Shown: piece by piece, positions 1-12,800 of the stretch
How positions within the stretch are numbered: position 1 is the first letter of the stretch
How the letters are laid out: each line of letters starts with the position of its first letter
NCBI GenBank assembly: GCA_051294375.1
Contig: CM119263.1
Location: forward strand, 9,850,432 to 9,914,431
Length of the DNA: 64,000 nucleotides
Source: Paraspadella gotoi
Lineage: Eukaryota > Chaetognatha
Direction: 5' to 3'
Program-made: the position numbers and the translations under genes
The notes under the pieces: model-generated
Told to the model about the DNA's origin: nothing
Database searches by the model: none
The model's input: only the letters and a program-made list of their open reading frames with translations

Positions 1-434
1 GAAGTTGAATTGAATGACCCTTTTTCTTAAAAATCTGGGGCAATCCAATTATCCAGCTATCCTTTTAAATGTCCAATATAATTTTTAAAAATTTTTAATC
101 TATACAAAATATCAGAAAAAAAAATCAAATCAATAAGATTTTTTTACCTTCTTTTGCTTTGCGGTAAAGTACTTCATTATAAAAAAGCACTGCTCCTAAA
201 CGGATGGCCTAATTTTAATAATATTTATGCCAAACTTATTATCTTTTAATAAATTTTAATTTATTTTTAAATTTAAAATTTTTTAAAAATATATAGGGTT
301 ATTTTTAAAGAGGGAAATAAAGTGGCGCGATTTTTTTGCACATGACTGTAAAAATCTGTAATATTACTTTATAATGTAAGATTTAGGTCTAATGCGAGGG
401 GCTGAACCTTTCAGCTTTCTATATCTCGTTAATG
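1..434. other. 3' flank of MSH4, AT-rich
   Basis: No gene seen. The first 28 bases recur at 17083-17110, so the left edge lies within or beside a dispersed repeat. A minus-strand AATAAA at 265-260 could serve MSH4. Confidence 0.5.
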
Positions 435-822
435 TTAACAATTAACATCTTGTGCCTTTGCAGCGTTAAAAGTAGTAAGTGGTCCGCGCAACGATTGTGG
501 TGGATTGGGGGTGCTCGTCATCAAAGCCGATGGGTTTGGGGTTAAAGGCGTAGTTCTTAGCTGTGCTGGGGTTTGCATAGACGAATTAGGTGTTATTTCC
601 TTCGATCTTCTATTGGAGGGGGTCGATTCCTCGCTCAAGGGGGTTTTCGGAGTCCTCGGCAAAGTCGACCAATTGCGAATATCTTCAATATCGGACAGAC
701 AGAGGCGGTGGAGGCTTTGGGCGTCGCTTTGGAGTCTCTTCAAATCGGCGACGACGTCGTCGAGGGAGAGTTCAGGGTGTCTTAAAGAGGTAAATGCTCT
801 TGACGCCAATCTGCTTTCAATT
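435..822 (-). CDS. MSH4: MSH4 exon 17, C-terminal exon and stop
   Basis: Acceptor CATTACAG. Starts [20 protein letters not shown], aligning with the MSH4 C-terminus ([21 protein letters not shown]). It is followed by a Thr/Pro/Ser-rich tail of about 85 residues ([26 protein letters not shown]) ending DVNC and TAA. Many TP/SP pairs would suit proline-directed kinases, an inference only. A minus-strand AATAAA lies at 265-260. Confidence 0.85.
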
Positions 823-3800
823 CTGTAATGAATGAATACAAATAGAACTAACGTCTACTACCGTGACGTTAATATAGCGTAACGACTAACGGGCTGGGGA
901 TCTCTATGGGTGGAAAAATGGTCGGAAATTTTTAGTCGGATCTGCTTATCAGCAGATTCCGTCTCTATAATTCACTTTGTCGGTCCGTCCCACAATCTTG
1001 TCGGTAAGTCACTTAACAGAACATCGAATTGTATTAAATATGCAAAAAAATTAATGTCCGTCCCCCCTTAGCTTTAAACGCCTATTACTCATGAATGTAA
1101 GGGGCGATTGACTTGAAATTTTGTATATGGGTAGGAAAGTGTACGATTGAGCTGGAAATCAAGTTTCGATGGAATCGTCCAAGTAGAAATAAGTTTCAAT
1201 GGAAAAAACAAAAAACCTGTTTCACTAATTGATTATACTTTTTTTTTATTAAATAATAAATATAAATACAATCAATACAATCGTCGTCGTGTTATTTTCG
1301 TCGTCATCATCGTCCTCTTTGCTTTTGTCGTGGTCAGTGAAAAAAAGACCTAAAAACAAACATATTGGAGCAAAGAAAGCCGGATCTGAATAATTGAAAA
1401 ATTAATTAATTAAATAATGATTAATTAACGCTCATGATCGTGGGCAGATAAGGCATTGCTTGCTAAAACTTGTTTGATATAAATTTTATGGATTTCCTTC
1501 AAACGATTTAAGAGAAGCGTTTATTTGTTAAGATATTAAAATTTTTATAAGTTTTGAATCCGAACCCTCATGTCCAGTGTCCAGTCAGGAGGCGGATATC
1601 TTAGTAAATGAATAGATAATAAGGCGTAGTAAAATTTCTAAATTTAACTTTAATTAAAATTCTAAAAGTGAGGAACGAACAACATTATACTAATGAACAT
1701 TTATGTAATAAAAAAATTTATAATAAATTTTACAATATACGCAGTAGGCTATATTTATACTAGTACTAAACCAATAAATGTTAAAATTTCAAAACAGTTT
1801 TGTCTAAAATTTTTTTGCAGATTTGGATTCGTCATAAAAAGTTAATAAAAAGAAATATAACTCTCTTTGAAAAATTCCTTCATTAAATGGGTCAAAAATT
1901 ATAAAAAGCTATATTTTAAGCTGAAAATTAACTTTTTATATATTAAAATATAATTTTTTTAATTTTTAACCACACTTAATGAAAGAATTTTATAAAAATG
2001 ATTTATATTTTCTTTTATCAACTTTTGACGAGGAATTCAAATCTGCAATCAAAATTAAGAAAAGCCTATTTTGAAATTTTTCGATTTTATAAGGATAGTA
2101 CTATATATAATATATAGCCTACTGCGAAAATTAAAAAACATAAAATTAATTTTTTTATAAATTAATGTTCACTGATGGTATGTTGTTCGTTATATGATTT
2201 TAACGAATTTTCGTATGTAACTTTCACTACGCCTTAATAGATAAGTCTTTCATGGTTGTACCAATCTTACAAGCAAAACAGCAAGTCCGCAAATCTGTCA
2301 CCTTCTTTTTCTCTCGTCTCTCATTCTTTCCAATGTCGCCGCGGTTGTAAAACTATCCTTGCCTTTCGCTTTCATTGAGTAGGTCGGGTCGTCATTTTCC
2401 CCGAACGAGCCAGTCAAAGTTGCGTAGGTCTTCATCTTGCGTCGCGCAAGATCTTCCGCTTCGGTCAAGACGAAAGCGGGAAAACTGTGGGATTCTGAAC
2501 CGTAAAAATAATTAATTACGAAAGCGCGAAAGGAGACGAGAAAAATTTTGCCGCTGACTGGAGAAAGAAAAAAAATAGTGAGAGAAAAGCAGGAGGAAAA
2601 GGAAAGAAACTTGTTAGACGGTACCCTCACCCTCACCAGCGAGTTTTAAACCGTAATGTCGATGAGCGGTGACGCCTTTTGTGATTTTGTGTTTTGAAGG
2701 TTTGGGAGAATTACTTTCCTCTAAGGGTTAAAAATTATTGTATAATTTATATTTAACATACAAACTATGTTATTTCATGTATATTCCGAATCGACTCACC
2801 GTCCATACCAGAATTGTAGCCTTCGGTAAATTTAAATGCGACGACGTTTGGGTAAAAACGAATCATTTTCGACGGAAGGAACTGTGTGAAGTGGGTCGCG
2901 AAGAAGGTGAAGCACTGAGACCAAGAGATAGGAAATAGTTACCGAGTCAGCGTTATAAATGCCACAAAGACGAATCACGAAAAACCTTGTCAAAAGCGGA
3001 GAGAGTCTCTGCGATGGCAAAGGCGACCGCTTCGCCCTCCTGCGGCGAGGTACCGCGGCAAAGTTCGTCGACAAATATCAGGGATCGAATTCCATTTCTG
3101 TGGCAAGAAGTGTCGCCTTTAAATTAGTGGCCAATTGTACAATTGCACAATCGTACTCTCACCGCTGATTGCTACTCTTGACATGTTCGAGGATGTATTT
3201 TACTTCATTGAGGTCCACTTGAAGGGTGGAGCAGTTGTTCGAAGGATCATCGCTGTAAAGTGGCGAGTTGAAGTTCAAAATCATAGCATATTTATGTTTT
3301 CTATAAAAAGAATATTGCCTCGAAAGAATTCTGGTAAAAATGGAATCGACTATGAAGACGTGAGCAAGTACGGCGGGAACAAAGCATCCAACTTGAGCCA
3401 ATATTTGAACGAGTCCGATTTGGCGTAAATACGTCGATTTACCGCACATATTGGGCCCTAAATAAAAAGCGACGATAAATAAAAATGTTGGACTCAAAAT
3501 TGTGAAGAATCCATGGAATTGTAAACTTGTATATTGTTTTATAATATTACATCAAGATAAAGTAATTGCATTCAAATAGTGAAATATATTTTTTTGTTTT
3601 TTCCATTTTAACTCATTTCCACTCGGACGATTCCATCGAAACTTAATTTCCAGCTCAATCACATATTTTCCTACTCGCACACAAAATTTCATTCCAATCC
3701 ATCCATCAAATCACGAGTAATTGGTGTTTTTTGCTAAGGTGGGACGGACGGACAGACGAACAAAATCGAACATCATTTTTAATTGGATCTGCTTTCAGCA

Positions 3801-6800
3801 TTAATAACGGTAAAAATTCTTTTTAACTTAACCCTTATTTTTTTATTTTAACGGTTTAATTCGGTTAAATTTTATTTTTTCTAATTTTGCTAAAGAATAT
3901 TTTGTTTTCTTTAACTTATTATGTTTTTAAATATATTTTTCTTAAAACAAAGTGAAGCGCTCAAATCAGACTCACGTTTTTTGTCATATAAATAAAAGTT
4001 TTTATATTTTAACTTAGTAAAAATGTTTACTAATTGGAAAAAGATGAACGGTTTTTCTCCTGTCTGGAGACATTTTGAGAAAAAGGTTTCCTCAAGTTAA
4101 ATTCGGGGTCATCTAGCACAGGTCGACCGTGGGGGTTAGATTTTTTTTAATGTTTTCCTTTCCTGGTCGATTTGGAAAAGCTGCTCCGAGCTTTTGATCT
4201 AATAAAAATTAGACCTCATGTGAAAAGTAAAAATAACTGAATCGATCTCATGAGAAAAAAAAGTTGTGAGTTAATGTTTAGTAAAATTTGTTTCTGGAAA
4301 TTTATGGGCTGAAATTAGTTCAGTATAATGTTTTATGTATGTGTAAAAGAAAATAAATAATCAATCGGAATTGGAAGATGCCTCTTTAATACCACCAATT
4401 AAAAAAAAATTGTTTTTCCTTCTTTTGTGCATTTATATTATCAAATTACTTAATTTTCTAAATTAACCGATTTTAACCATTAACGGTTAAAAAAGTCGAT
4501 TTTTAACGATTAACCGACGTTTTAGAAAAATTAACGGTTAAGGAAACTAATCCCGACTCTATAATTCACTTTGTCGGTCCATTGGTCCGCCCCCTCAATC
4601 TTGTCGGGCATTCACTTACATCATGTCAGAACATCGATTTATGATAAATTAGCAAAAACCTCCAATAACTCGTGATTGGGTGGTTGGATTGCAATGAAAT
4701 TTTGTGTGTGGGTAGGAAAGTGTGTGATGAAGCTGGATATAAAGTTTCTATGGAATCGTGCGAGTGGAAATTAGTTTAAATTAAAAAAAATAAATCGCAT
4801 TTACTAAAATCTTTTTACTTATTTTAACCAATAATTACTCTAATTAGTAATTAATCATAATTGGATAGATAGATTGAGTTGAAATTTTGTGTGTGGGTAG
4901 GAAAGTGTGTGATGAAGCTTGATATAAAGTTTCGGTAGAAACGTGAGAGTGGAAATGAGTTTAAATGAAAAAAATATGAGTCACATTTACTTGAATCTTT
5001 TTACTTATTTTAACTCATAATTACTCGAATTAATCATAATTGAATTAATAGATTGAGATGAAATTTTGCGTGCGGGTAGGAAAGTGTGTGAAGAAGCTAG
5101 ATATAAAGTTTTGACGGAATTGTGCCAGTGGAAATGAGTTTAAATGGAAAAAACAATCTTTATTATTTATGATTACTAATAAATGTTTTAATTAATAAAT
5201 GTGAAAAAAATTAAGTTAAGTTAAATTGAGTTAAAAAAATGATGCAAGTTGCGAGTTAAAAAAAATTTTAAAAAATATCGTGATTTATCATTGATTAGCT
5301 GATTACCGCTTAATTATCGTAGGCAGATCCGATATTGTTTGCTCAAACTTGTTTTAATGAGAGACATCAGTTAAAGAAAGTCAGTCTTGTATAAGAAAAA
5401 GATTTAAAAAATTGATTTGACCAATGATCATGATAATTATATTTTTGCATAAAAAATGAAAATTTAAAAAAATGAAAAACATCAGATTTGGCCCAAAATA
5501 ATTATCTCCAATCTGATGTTTTTAGAAATACAAAATGTTTGCTCGTTTTCTTTAATTATAATTATGAACAAAAAAATTCTGCTTTTTTTCAACAAAAAAA
5601 TTCAATTATTTTAATAAATAAAAATGCCCTGTCTTCAAAGTTGTACGTATTTTTGTTCCAAATTAATCATGGATTATCATAAAAATATAGATTTATAGCT
5701 ACTACCCTTCAAATCCATGGGTCTTCTTGTAGAAAAGACATCAGGGCAAAAAAGTCAGGCTTATATGAAAAAATGATTAAAAAAATTGATTTGACCAAGA
5801 CTCATTCATAATTATGTTTTTGCATAAAAAATAAAAATATCAAAAAATGAAAAACATCAGATTTTGCGCAAATTGATTACCTCCAATCTGATGTTTTTAG
5901 AAATGCAAAATGTTTACTCGTTTTCTTTAATTATAATTATGAACGCAAAAAATAATATTTTCGAAAAGCTGGAAAATTCAATTTTTTTATTAAAGAATAA
6001 GGTCCTATCATCAAAGTTGTGCATATTTTTTATTCAAATTTATCATGAATGATCACAACAACATATCTTTACCGCTACTACCCTCCATTTTCGTTTTTTT
6101 TCTCATAACGAAGACATCAGTGCAAAAAAGTAAAATATTTGACAAAAAGTAGAAACCTGTTTGTCAGTCCAAATTTCTGATTTATTAATTGATTATGAAC
6201 AAGCCCTGATTCAAAATTGTCGCAAAAAATATGTAGAGGTAAGGGTATGGTCTGCTCTAACAGAATATGTATTAAAAATGCGTTTTTTAAATCATTTTGT
6301 GCCAGTACCATAATTTCAAAAACATACAGTAAAAAATTTTGTCACACTTTTTTTCATATTTTTTAAAATTTTGTCAACGATTGGACCTTGTTAATCTTCT
6401 CACAGGGAAATGACGGTCCTTCACATTGTAACTGAACCTTCTGAGTACCAAATGGCTGCATAATTGATAATATTGGGTAAAGGAGTTGTCTCTGAGATCA
6501 ATAAATTCGTGCAAAAGTAAGCTGAAACTCCCTTTTAGCTCTTATCTTGCATTGCGACTTATAGAGCCAGAATTTGCTGTAAGCAGATCCGGCTAAAAAT
6601 TGTTTTGTAAATAAAACAAATGAGTGGAGGAATAAGAAACATGTGAAACTAAAAGATCTTGCAGTCTAATTTTTTAGCTTCCTATGGTTACCAACTTGAG
6701 CTATTTTCAATATTAAAACAGCGTGACGACGACGACGACGACTACGATCAAAAGAAGCAGAAATGAATAAACATCTCGCCCAAGTTGGGCATTCGCCCGT

Positions 6801-9800
6801 CTGGCGAGATAATTATATTATTTGTAAATATATTTTTAATTTTTTTAAATATTTTATAAGTTACTCCTTTGCATTGAGTAAATAAATTTAAAAGGATAAA
6901 CTGACTTAAATTAACAAATTTAATTAAAGAAATTGATTTAATAAATGTGGGAAAGATAAAAATAAAAAAATAAAAAAATATTAGTCTTATAAAGCCTTTG
7001 TTCAATGAGGCTTAAACCTAAAATTAAAACTTTGTACAGTAAAAAATATAAATTTGGAATTTAGTAAAAAATATTTTCTAATGCAAAAATAAAATAATGG
7101 ATTATACTAATATTTAGGTAGGGTCAACTAAATTTTTTTTCATAATTATTAAATTTAAATTCTTTCCCGTGCAAAGAAAAATTAATGACTATTACCATTC
7201 AAATTCCTTTGATGATAGACCCTTAAGCTTATGACATCATTTTTATCCCAAAAGAGTTGGTCCTCCCTGTATTCAACCTCTGCGATTCATTGTTCTAAAG
7301 TCCTTATCAAAGCTGCGTCAAAAACAACTATAAAAGTCTATATAGTGTCAAACCGAAAGTTACCCGTGACGACAACAAAGTTCTGATCCTTGGAGGCGTA
7401 GACGTGATTGGAAACGACCTTGGCGCCAGATTCTCGAATGACAGTGCCCAGCATTGGATGGACAGAGTCTTGTAATGCCAGTTCTGATCCGAACTTTGGT
7501 CGACGCCAGTGGCGATCAGAGGAGGTTTGAGCGAAACACTGAAAAGTAAAGTTACTTTTGAAGAGACAGTAATTATTGATAAGTGTTAATGACAGAACCG
7601 TTCAATATAAGCAGTCCCTGAGCTTCGGATCAGGCTGTAACACCATGTTACAGGCGGGTTAAGCGCCCCGTCCCTCTTAACTGCCAGACGACCACCGGGC
7701 GAGGGAATAGAGAGTAAAACTAAAATATTTCACGAAGAGCCAAAAACGAGAGAATGTATCGCTATACAAAATATACCGAGGGGCAGGAGGAGGAGGAAGA
7801 AGAAGAGGAGAATGGGACGGCAAGCTAAATCCTCTTTTATTATTTTCTAAAATTATTTTAAAAATTTGATCATTTTTTGCCCCTATGGAAGACCCCTCTG
7901 GGGGCCCATATCTCGGCTCAGGGGTCAAATATTGAAATCCGCTTCAATAGTTCTATTGAATGAATTTGGTCTAGTAGTTTTCTCGGAACGTGTTCTGGTC
8001 ACAAAAAACGGGTACCACATTTTATATTATGAAGCCTTCTGTATGCTTTATTTAAATATTACATCTAATCAATACTTAGTACAGAAGACTTCATATTAGA
8101 AAATGATACAGTTTTTTCGAGTCGAGAATCGGTTCTGCACAAAAGGAAAAAAGTATTTCACATAATTTAAAAGTATACAAAATATGGTTAAATCATTATC
8201 AATATTTGGTATGCCATTTCTTGGCATTAACTATTTCCTGTATTCATCTGGGCATGCTCTTATACAGCAAATTGAGGTATGACAGTGAAATGTGTTTCCA
8301 CATCTTTAACGCAATTTTTTTCAGCCCCGATATTAATGTTGAACGTTTTTCCCTTTTTTCTGAGAGTTACAATAGCACTTTTCTGAACCAAAAAAAAATT
8401 TACAATGCCTTTAGCATTGCCAAATTATAAAAAAATGATAAACTCTTTGAAATAAAAACAAATAACTAAATATTAAAAATAATGGAAAACTAAATAAATT
8501 TTTTTAACTATTTTTTATTAAAAGTAACTTGTAACTTCTAAACGATTTGACCTACAAAAAATGGAAGGGAAGCTACTGAAAAAAAATTCAATATAGATTC
8601 GAAAACATTCTAATTTTTTTAAATTAAAAAAGTTTTTGAATAGATATCCTTTATTAAAAAAAGGATATATTTTTTTCATAGATAGTACACAATTAGAGAT
8701 TCCTTAACCGTTAAATTTTAACCGTTAATAATGGTGAAAATTCTTTTTAACTTAACCCTTAATTTTTTTATTTTAATGGTTTAATTCGGTTAAATTTTAT
8801 TTTTTCTAATTTTGATATTTTGCTAAAGAATATTTTGTTTTCTTTAACTTATTATGTTTTTAAATATATTTTTCTTAAAACAAAGTGAAGCTCTCAAATC
8901 AGACTCGCGTTTTTTGTCATATAAAAAATAGTTTTTATATTTTAACTTAGTAAAAATGTCAACTAATTGGAAAAAGATGAACGGTTTTTCTCCTCTCTGG
9001 AAACATTTTGAGAAAAAGGTTTCCTCAAATTAAATTCGGGGTCATCTAGCACAGGTCAACCGTGGGGGTTAGATTTTTTTTAATGTTTTTCTTTCCTGGT
9101 TAATTTGGACAAGCTGCTCCGAGCTTTTGAAATATATAAAAATTAGACCTTATGTGAAAAGTAAAAATAACTGAATCGATCTCATGAGAAAAAAAAGTTG
9201 TGAGTTAATGTTTAGTAAAATTTGTTTCTGGAAATTTGTGGGCTGAAATTAGTTCAGCATAATGTTCTATGTATGTGTAAAAGAAAATAAATAATCAATC
9301 GGAATAAGGGGGTATAAATTGGAAGATGCCTCTTTAATTCCACCAATTAAAAAAAAATTGTTTTTCCTTCTTTTGTACATTTATATTATCAAATTACTTA
9401 AGTTACTAAATTAACCAATTTTAACTGTTAAAAGAAAAATTAACGGTTAAAGAAACTCTATACACAATCAATTTGATAAAATTTTGCTATACAAACGGAA
9501 CTATCGAGGGGATTTTTGATATTCAATACAGGGCCCTGCGGTTGAACTCCCAGGGGGTGAAAATGAAGATGCACGTTTTATCATTTTCCCTCAAATTTTC
9601 CCTTGTTAACCGCTGATGTTCATGGATATAGAAATTAAAGCCTACTAATTATTTGGTAGTAATAAATACGTTTTTCAAGATAAACGTCTATGAAAATTTT
9701 CAAATTACTTGTTTTACCATTTTCTGTTTTTATATTTTATGAAGTATTTATTTTTTATTCTACATTCTTTAAATATATATCTATTGCTTACTTATCATTC

Positions 9801-12800
9801 TATCTAATAACTCATTTTGGGAAGGGGAAGTCAGTGTTGTCTTCTGGAAATAGAACAATATACAACACAAGGTCAGATTACAATCTGTCCTAGTTTTCTA
9901 ATAGATATCACACATTTCATTCCTGTTAGAAAGTCATTAATGAAAAATCATAATATCTAATAGGCTGAACAGAAAGGTGTGGGAATGGATCATTTTTTGA
10001 GTGAGGACCAAAGTTATATATGATTTTTTTTAACTAATAGGGATAAGACTACGAAGTAGAATTGTATGTTCTGATAGGGATACATACAGGGGAAAAGTCT
10101 ATTTTATCATAAACAGAAAGAGTAAGATTTTTGTTTTCTGATTTGATGTTAATGTTTAAATATTCTACATTTGTATCTATACTATTAGATTTATTGACAG
10201 TAAGTGCTGCTGGATATATGTTAGCAAGATGTGTTTTAAAATCCTTAAAATCTGCCGAAAAAAGGTCATCAATATATCTTGAGTAATTTTTAAATTGTCT
10301 AGCGATTCCTAAATTATTTTTTGACATTTTCCATATATGTTGATCCAAAACAACATATAGGCAATATCTTGACCAGAATCTACTCTATATTTTTTTATTT
10401 AAAAATGTTCACAGATACAAGCATGTTCATGACTTACTATTCAAATTTTGATTTTAACTTGATTTTAATTTTTTTTCTACGCTTTAATGTACATTGTACA
10501 ATTTGAACTAAGTCGTCCCCAATTTACTTATTACTTTTATTTTAGTATACTTTTATTACGATTTCTTTTTCAATAGTGTAGGAAGCCGCTATAGAAAAAG
10601 AAGCCAGTGACTTTTTTCTCCATATTTTTATATCGATAGATGTGAAATGACGGGAATATTGTAAATCTCAATTTCACTTTAATCGGACCTCACATTGTGG
10701 AGAAATCTTAGGAAACCCATCAAAATTCCACCCCTTTTTTTCAACATTCTCGCCTTTTAAGATTTTCGCCGATTCTGACTTCCTCTTACAAACTTATAAT
10801 TCCGCTAGTTAATTTTTTTTTTCTAAACGAGCAAAGGGAATCCACAACTTTCTGTTATTTTATGATTTCTGGGTAAAAAATATGATAAATTACATTAACA
10901 TTGGATATTATGAAAGTTTAATATCTTATGAAGCCTGTGAGAGTTAAATAATTAAAAAATTCGCTTATTTTATTATTGAAAAATAACATCAAAGTGAAGA
11001 AGTTGAATGGCTTCCGGCTACTTTCAGTAAACATCCCTGTTCTCTTCAATAAGATAATGTTTACTTTTTGCTGGTGGAAAAGAAGGATAAATACTTAGGC
11101 TGTGATGGGGTAAATAATATTTTGTAGAATTTTGTAAGCATGCGTGTAAAATCAGATAAGCTAATATTTAAGTGACAAAAAATTCACATTTTCTTTATCC
11201 AAAAAACTTTAAAGTTTTACTAGAGTACAATTTAGCCTTTTTTTCTTTCAGAATCATTAAAAAGAATTAAATTTTCATTTATTCTTATGGGTGTCATTAG
11301 TTTAAAATTCATTATAATTTTGACTTAGTTTGACACTCACCCTGTAAGGAGTTTCAGCATAAGTAATTCTAAAATTGTATCTTGTATGTGCCCTATGATT
11401 ATGGCTTCATTTTGGTACTATTACATCCCTTTATCTTTATTCCTTCAAAAGATATTAGGAAAAATCAGTTTTTTTCTCAACCTTCCTTTTAATTTCTTTT
11501 TAAATAAAAATTTGCGATTCAAACCGGACTATTTCATTTAAACCTGATCATTTTATGTCAAAATCATTATAAAATGAAAAAAGAAAAATAGGACAAGCTC
11601 TTCAGACACAAAAATATCAGAATCGCGAAATTCGAAGTCGCTCATGTAACAGGAACATATAGCAATCCCGTTTGCAATTTTAAGTTTGTAAACTTTCCCT
11701 TTCATTTCTATGGTAAAAATGAGGTTTGAAAATTCTCCGGAGATGAGTAGTGCATTTCCCCAGGCTTGTTTGATATTAAATATTTTATCAAATGCCATAA
11801 ACGAAATAGGACAAGCTCTTAGATGTAACGCTCTCTAATCGTGCATTTTTACAAGTGTTTTTAACCGAATTTCTGGCAAACGCGTTTGCAATTTGGGTAG
11901 TCAGATTTGAACGAAATCTCTATTAGAAAAATGTTGAATTTTTTTTTAAGCGAGATTCTCGTCTAAATAGTGTAGTAAAGGTAGTAAAGAAAAGGTAAAA
12001 GCAGTTAGGGTAACGAAATGAATTCTAAAAGAAACAACCTGCAGAACGTCCAAAGTAGAAACTATCTCCGAGAGTGCGTAGAGGCAGCTGACATGCTTCA
12101 ACGCGGCGTCAAATACTGCTTTGACGATCTCGTTGCTCACAGCGACGATAGCGTCGGCAGTCCGCTCCGCTCTAGAGCTCAAGGTCTCCAGGAAACGCGT
12201 GGTCAATTCAACTTTCGAGCGACGGCGAACGACATCGACAAAATTGGAATCGGAAACGAGAGAACGGTAGAGGGCCTCAAGGTCCGACACTGAAGATTTC
12301 TGGTAAACAAGTTTGGGCAAACAACGTCGGATCTGCGTACGGTAATTTAGCGGTAATCAGATGATAAACCACCATAATTTTTTCAATTTGTAATCTTAAC
12401 ATATGATAATAGCGATTTATTGATGTGATGATAATCATTTAATGATTCAATGATAATAATTTATTGATGCGATGATTGTCATTCATTGAAGCAATAGTTA
12501 TTCATAGAATCAATCAATCAATCAATCAATCAAATGGCAATGAAAAAATTCCTGCATTAGGTTTTTTAAAACTTTCCATCATGTTAAAGTTAATCATAAC
12601 AAATTTCTTAGTAAATCAATAAAAGGATTTATCAATTAATCATTCAATCAACTGAGCAATCAGCCAATCAATCATCAGAGAGAGAGAGGGAGAAAGAGTG
12701 AAACTTTAAAAAAAATTTCAAATGAATTTGACTCGTTTTTTCTATTTCCGCTCGCTCGATTTTACCAAAATTTTATGTCCAGCACACATTTTCCTACTAA

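Noticed and set aside
2298-2636. Single 112-codon ORF as one exon
   Set aside because: A splice acceptor at 2495-2496 and donor at 2301 give the conserved MSH4 segment; the upstream part is intron.
12018-12293. Plus-strand 91-codon ORF
   Set aside because: Exactly antisense to MSH4 exon 9; the minus strand has the conserved protein.
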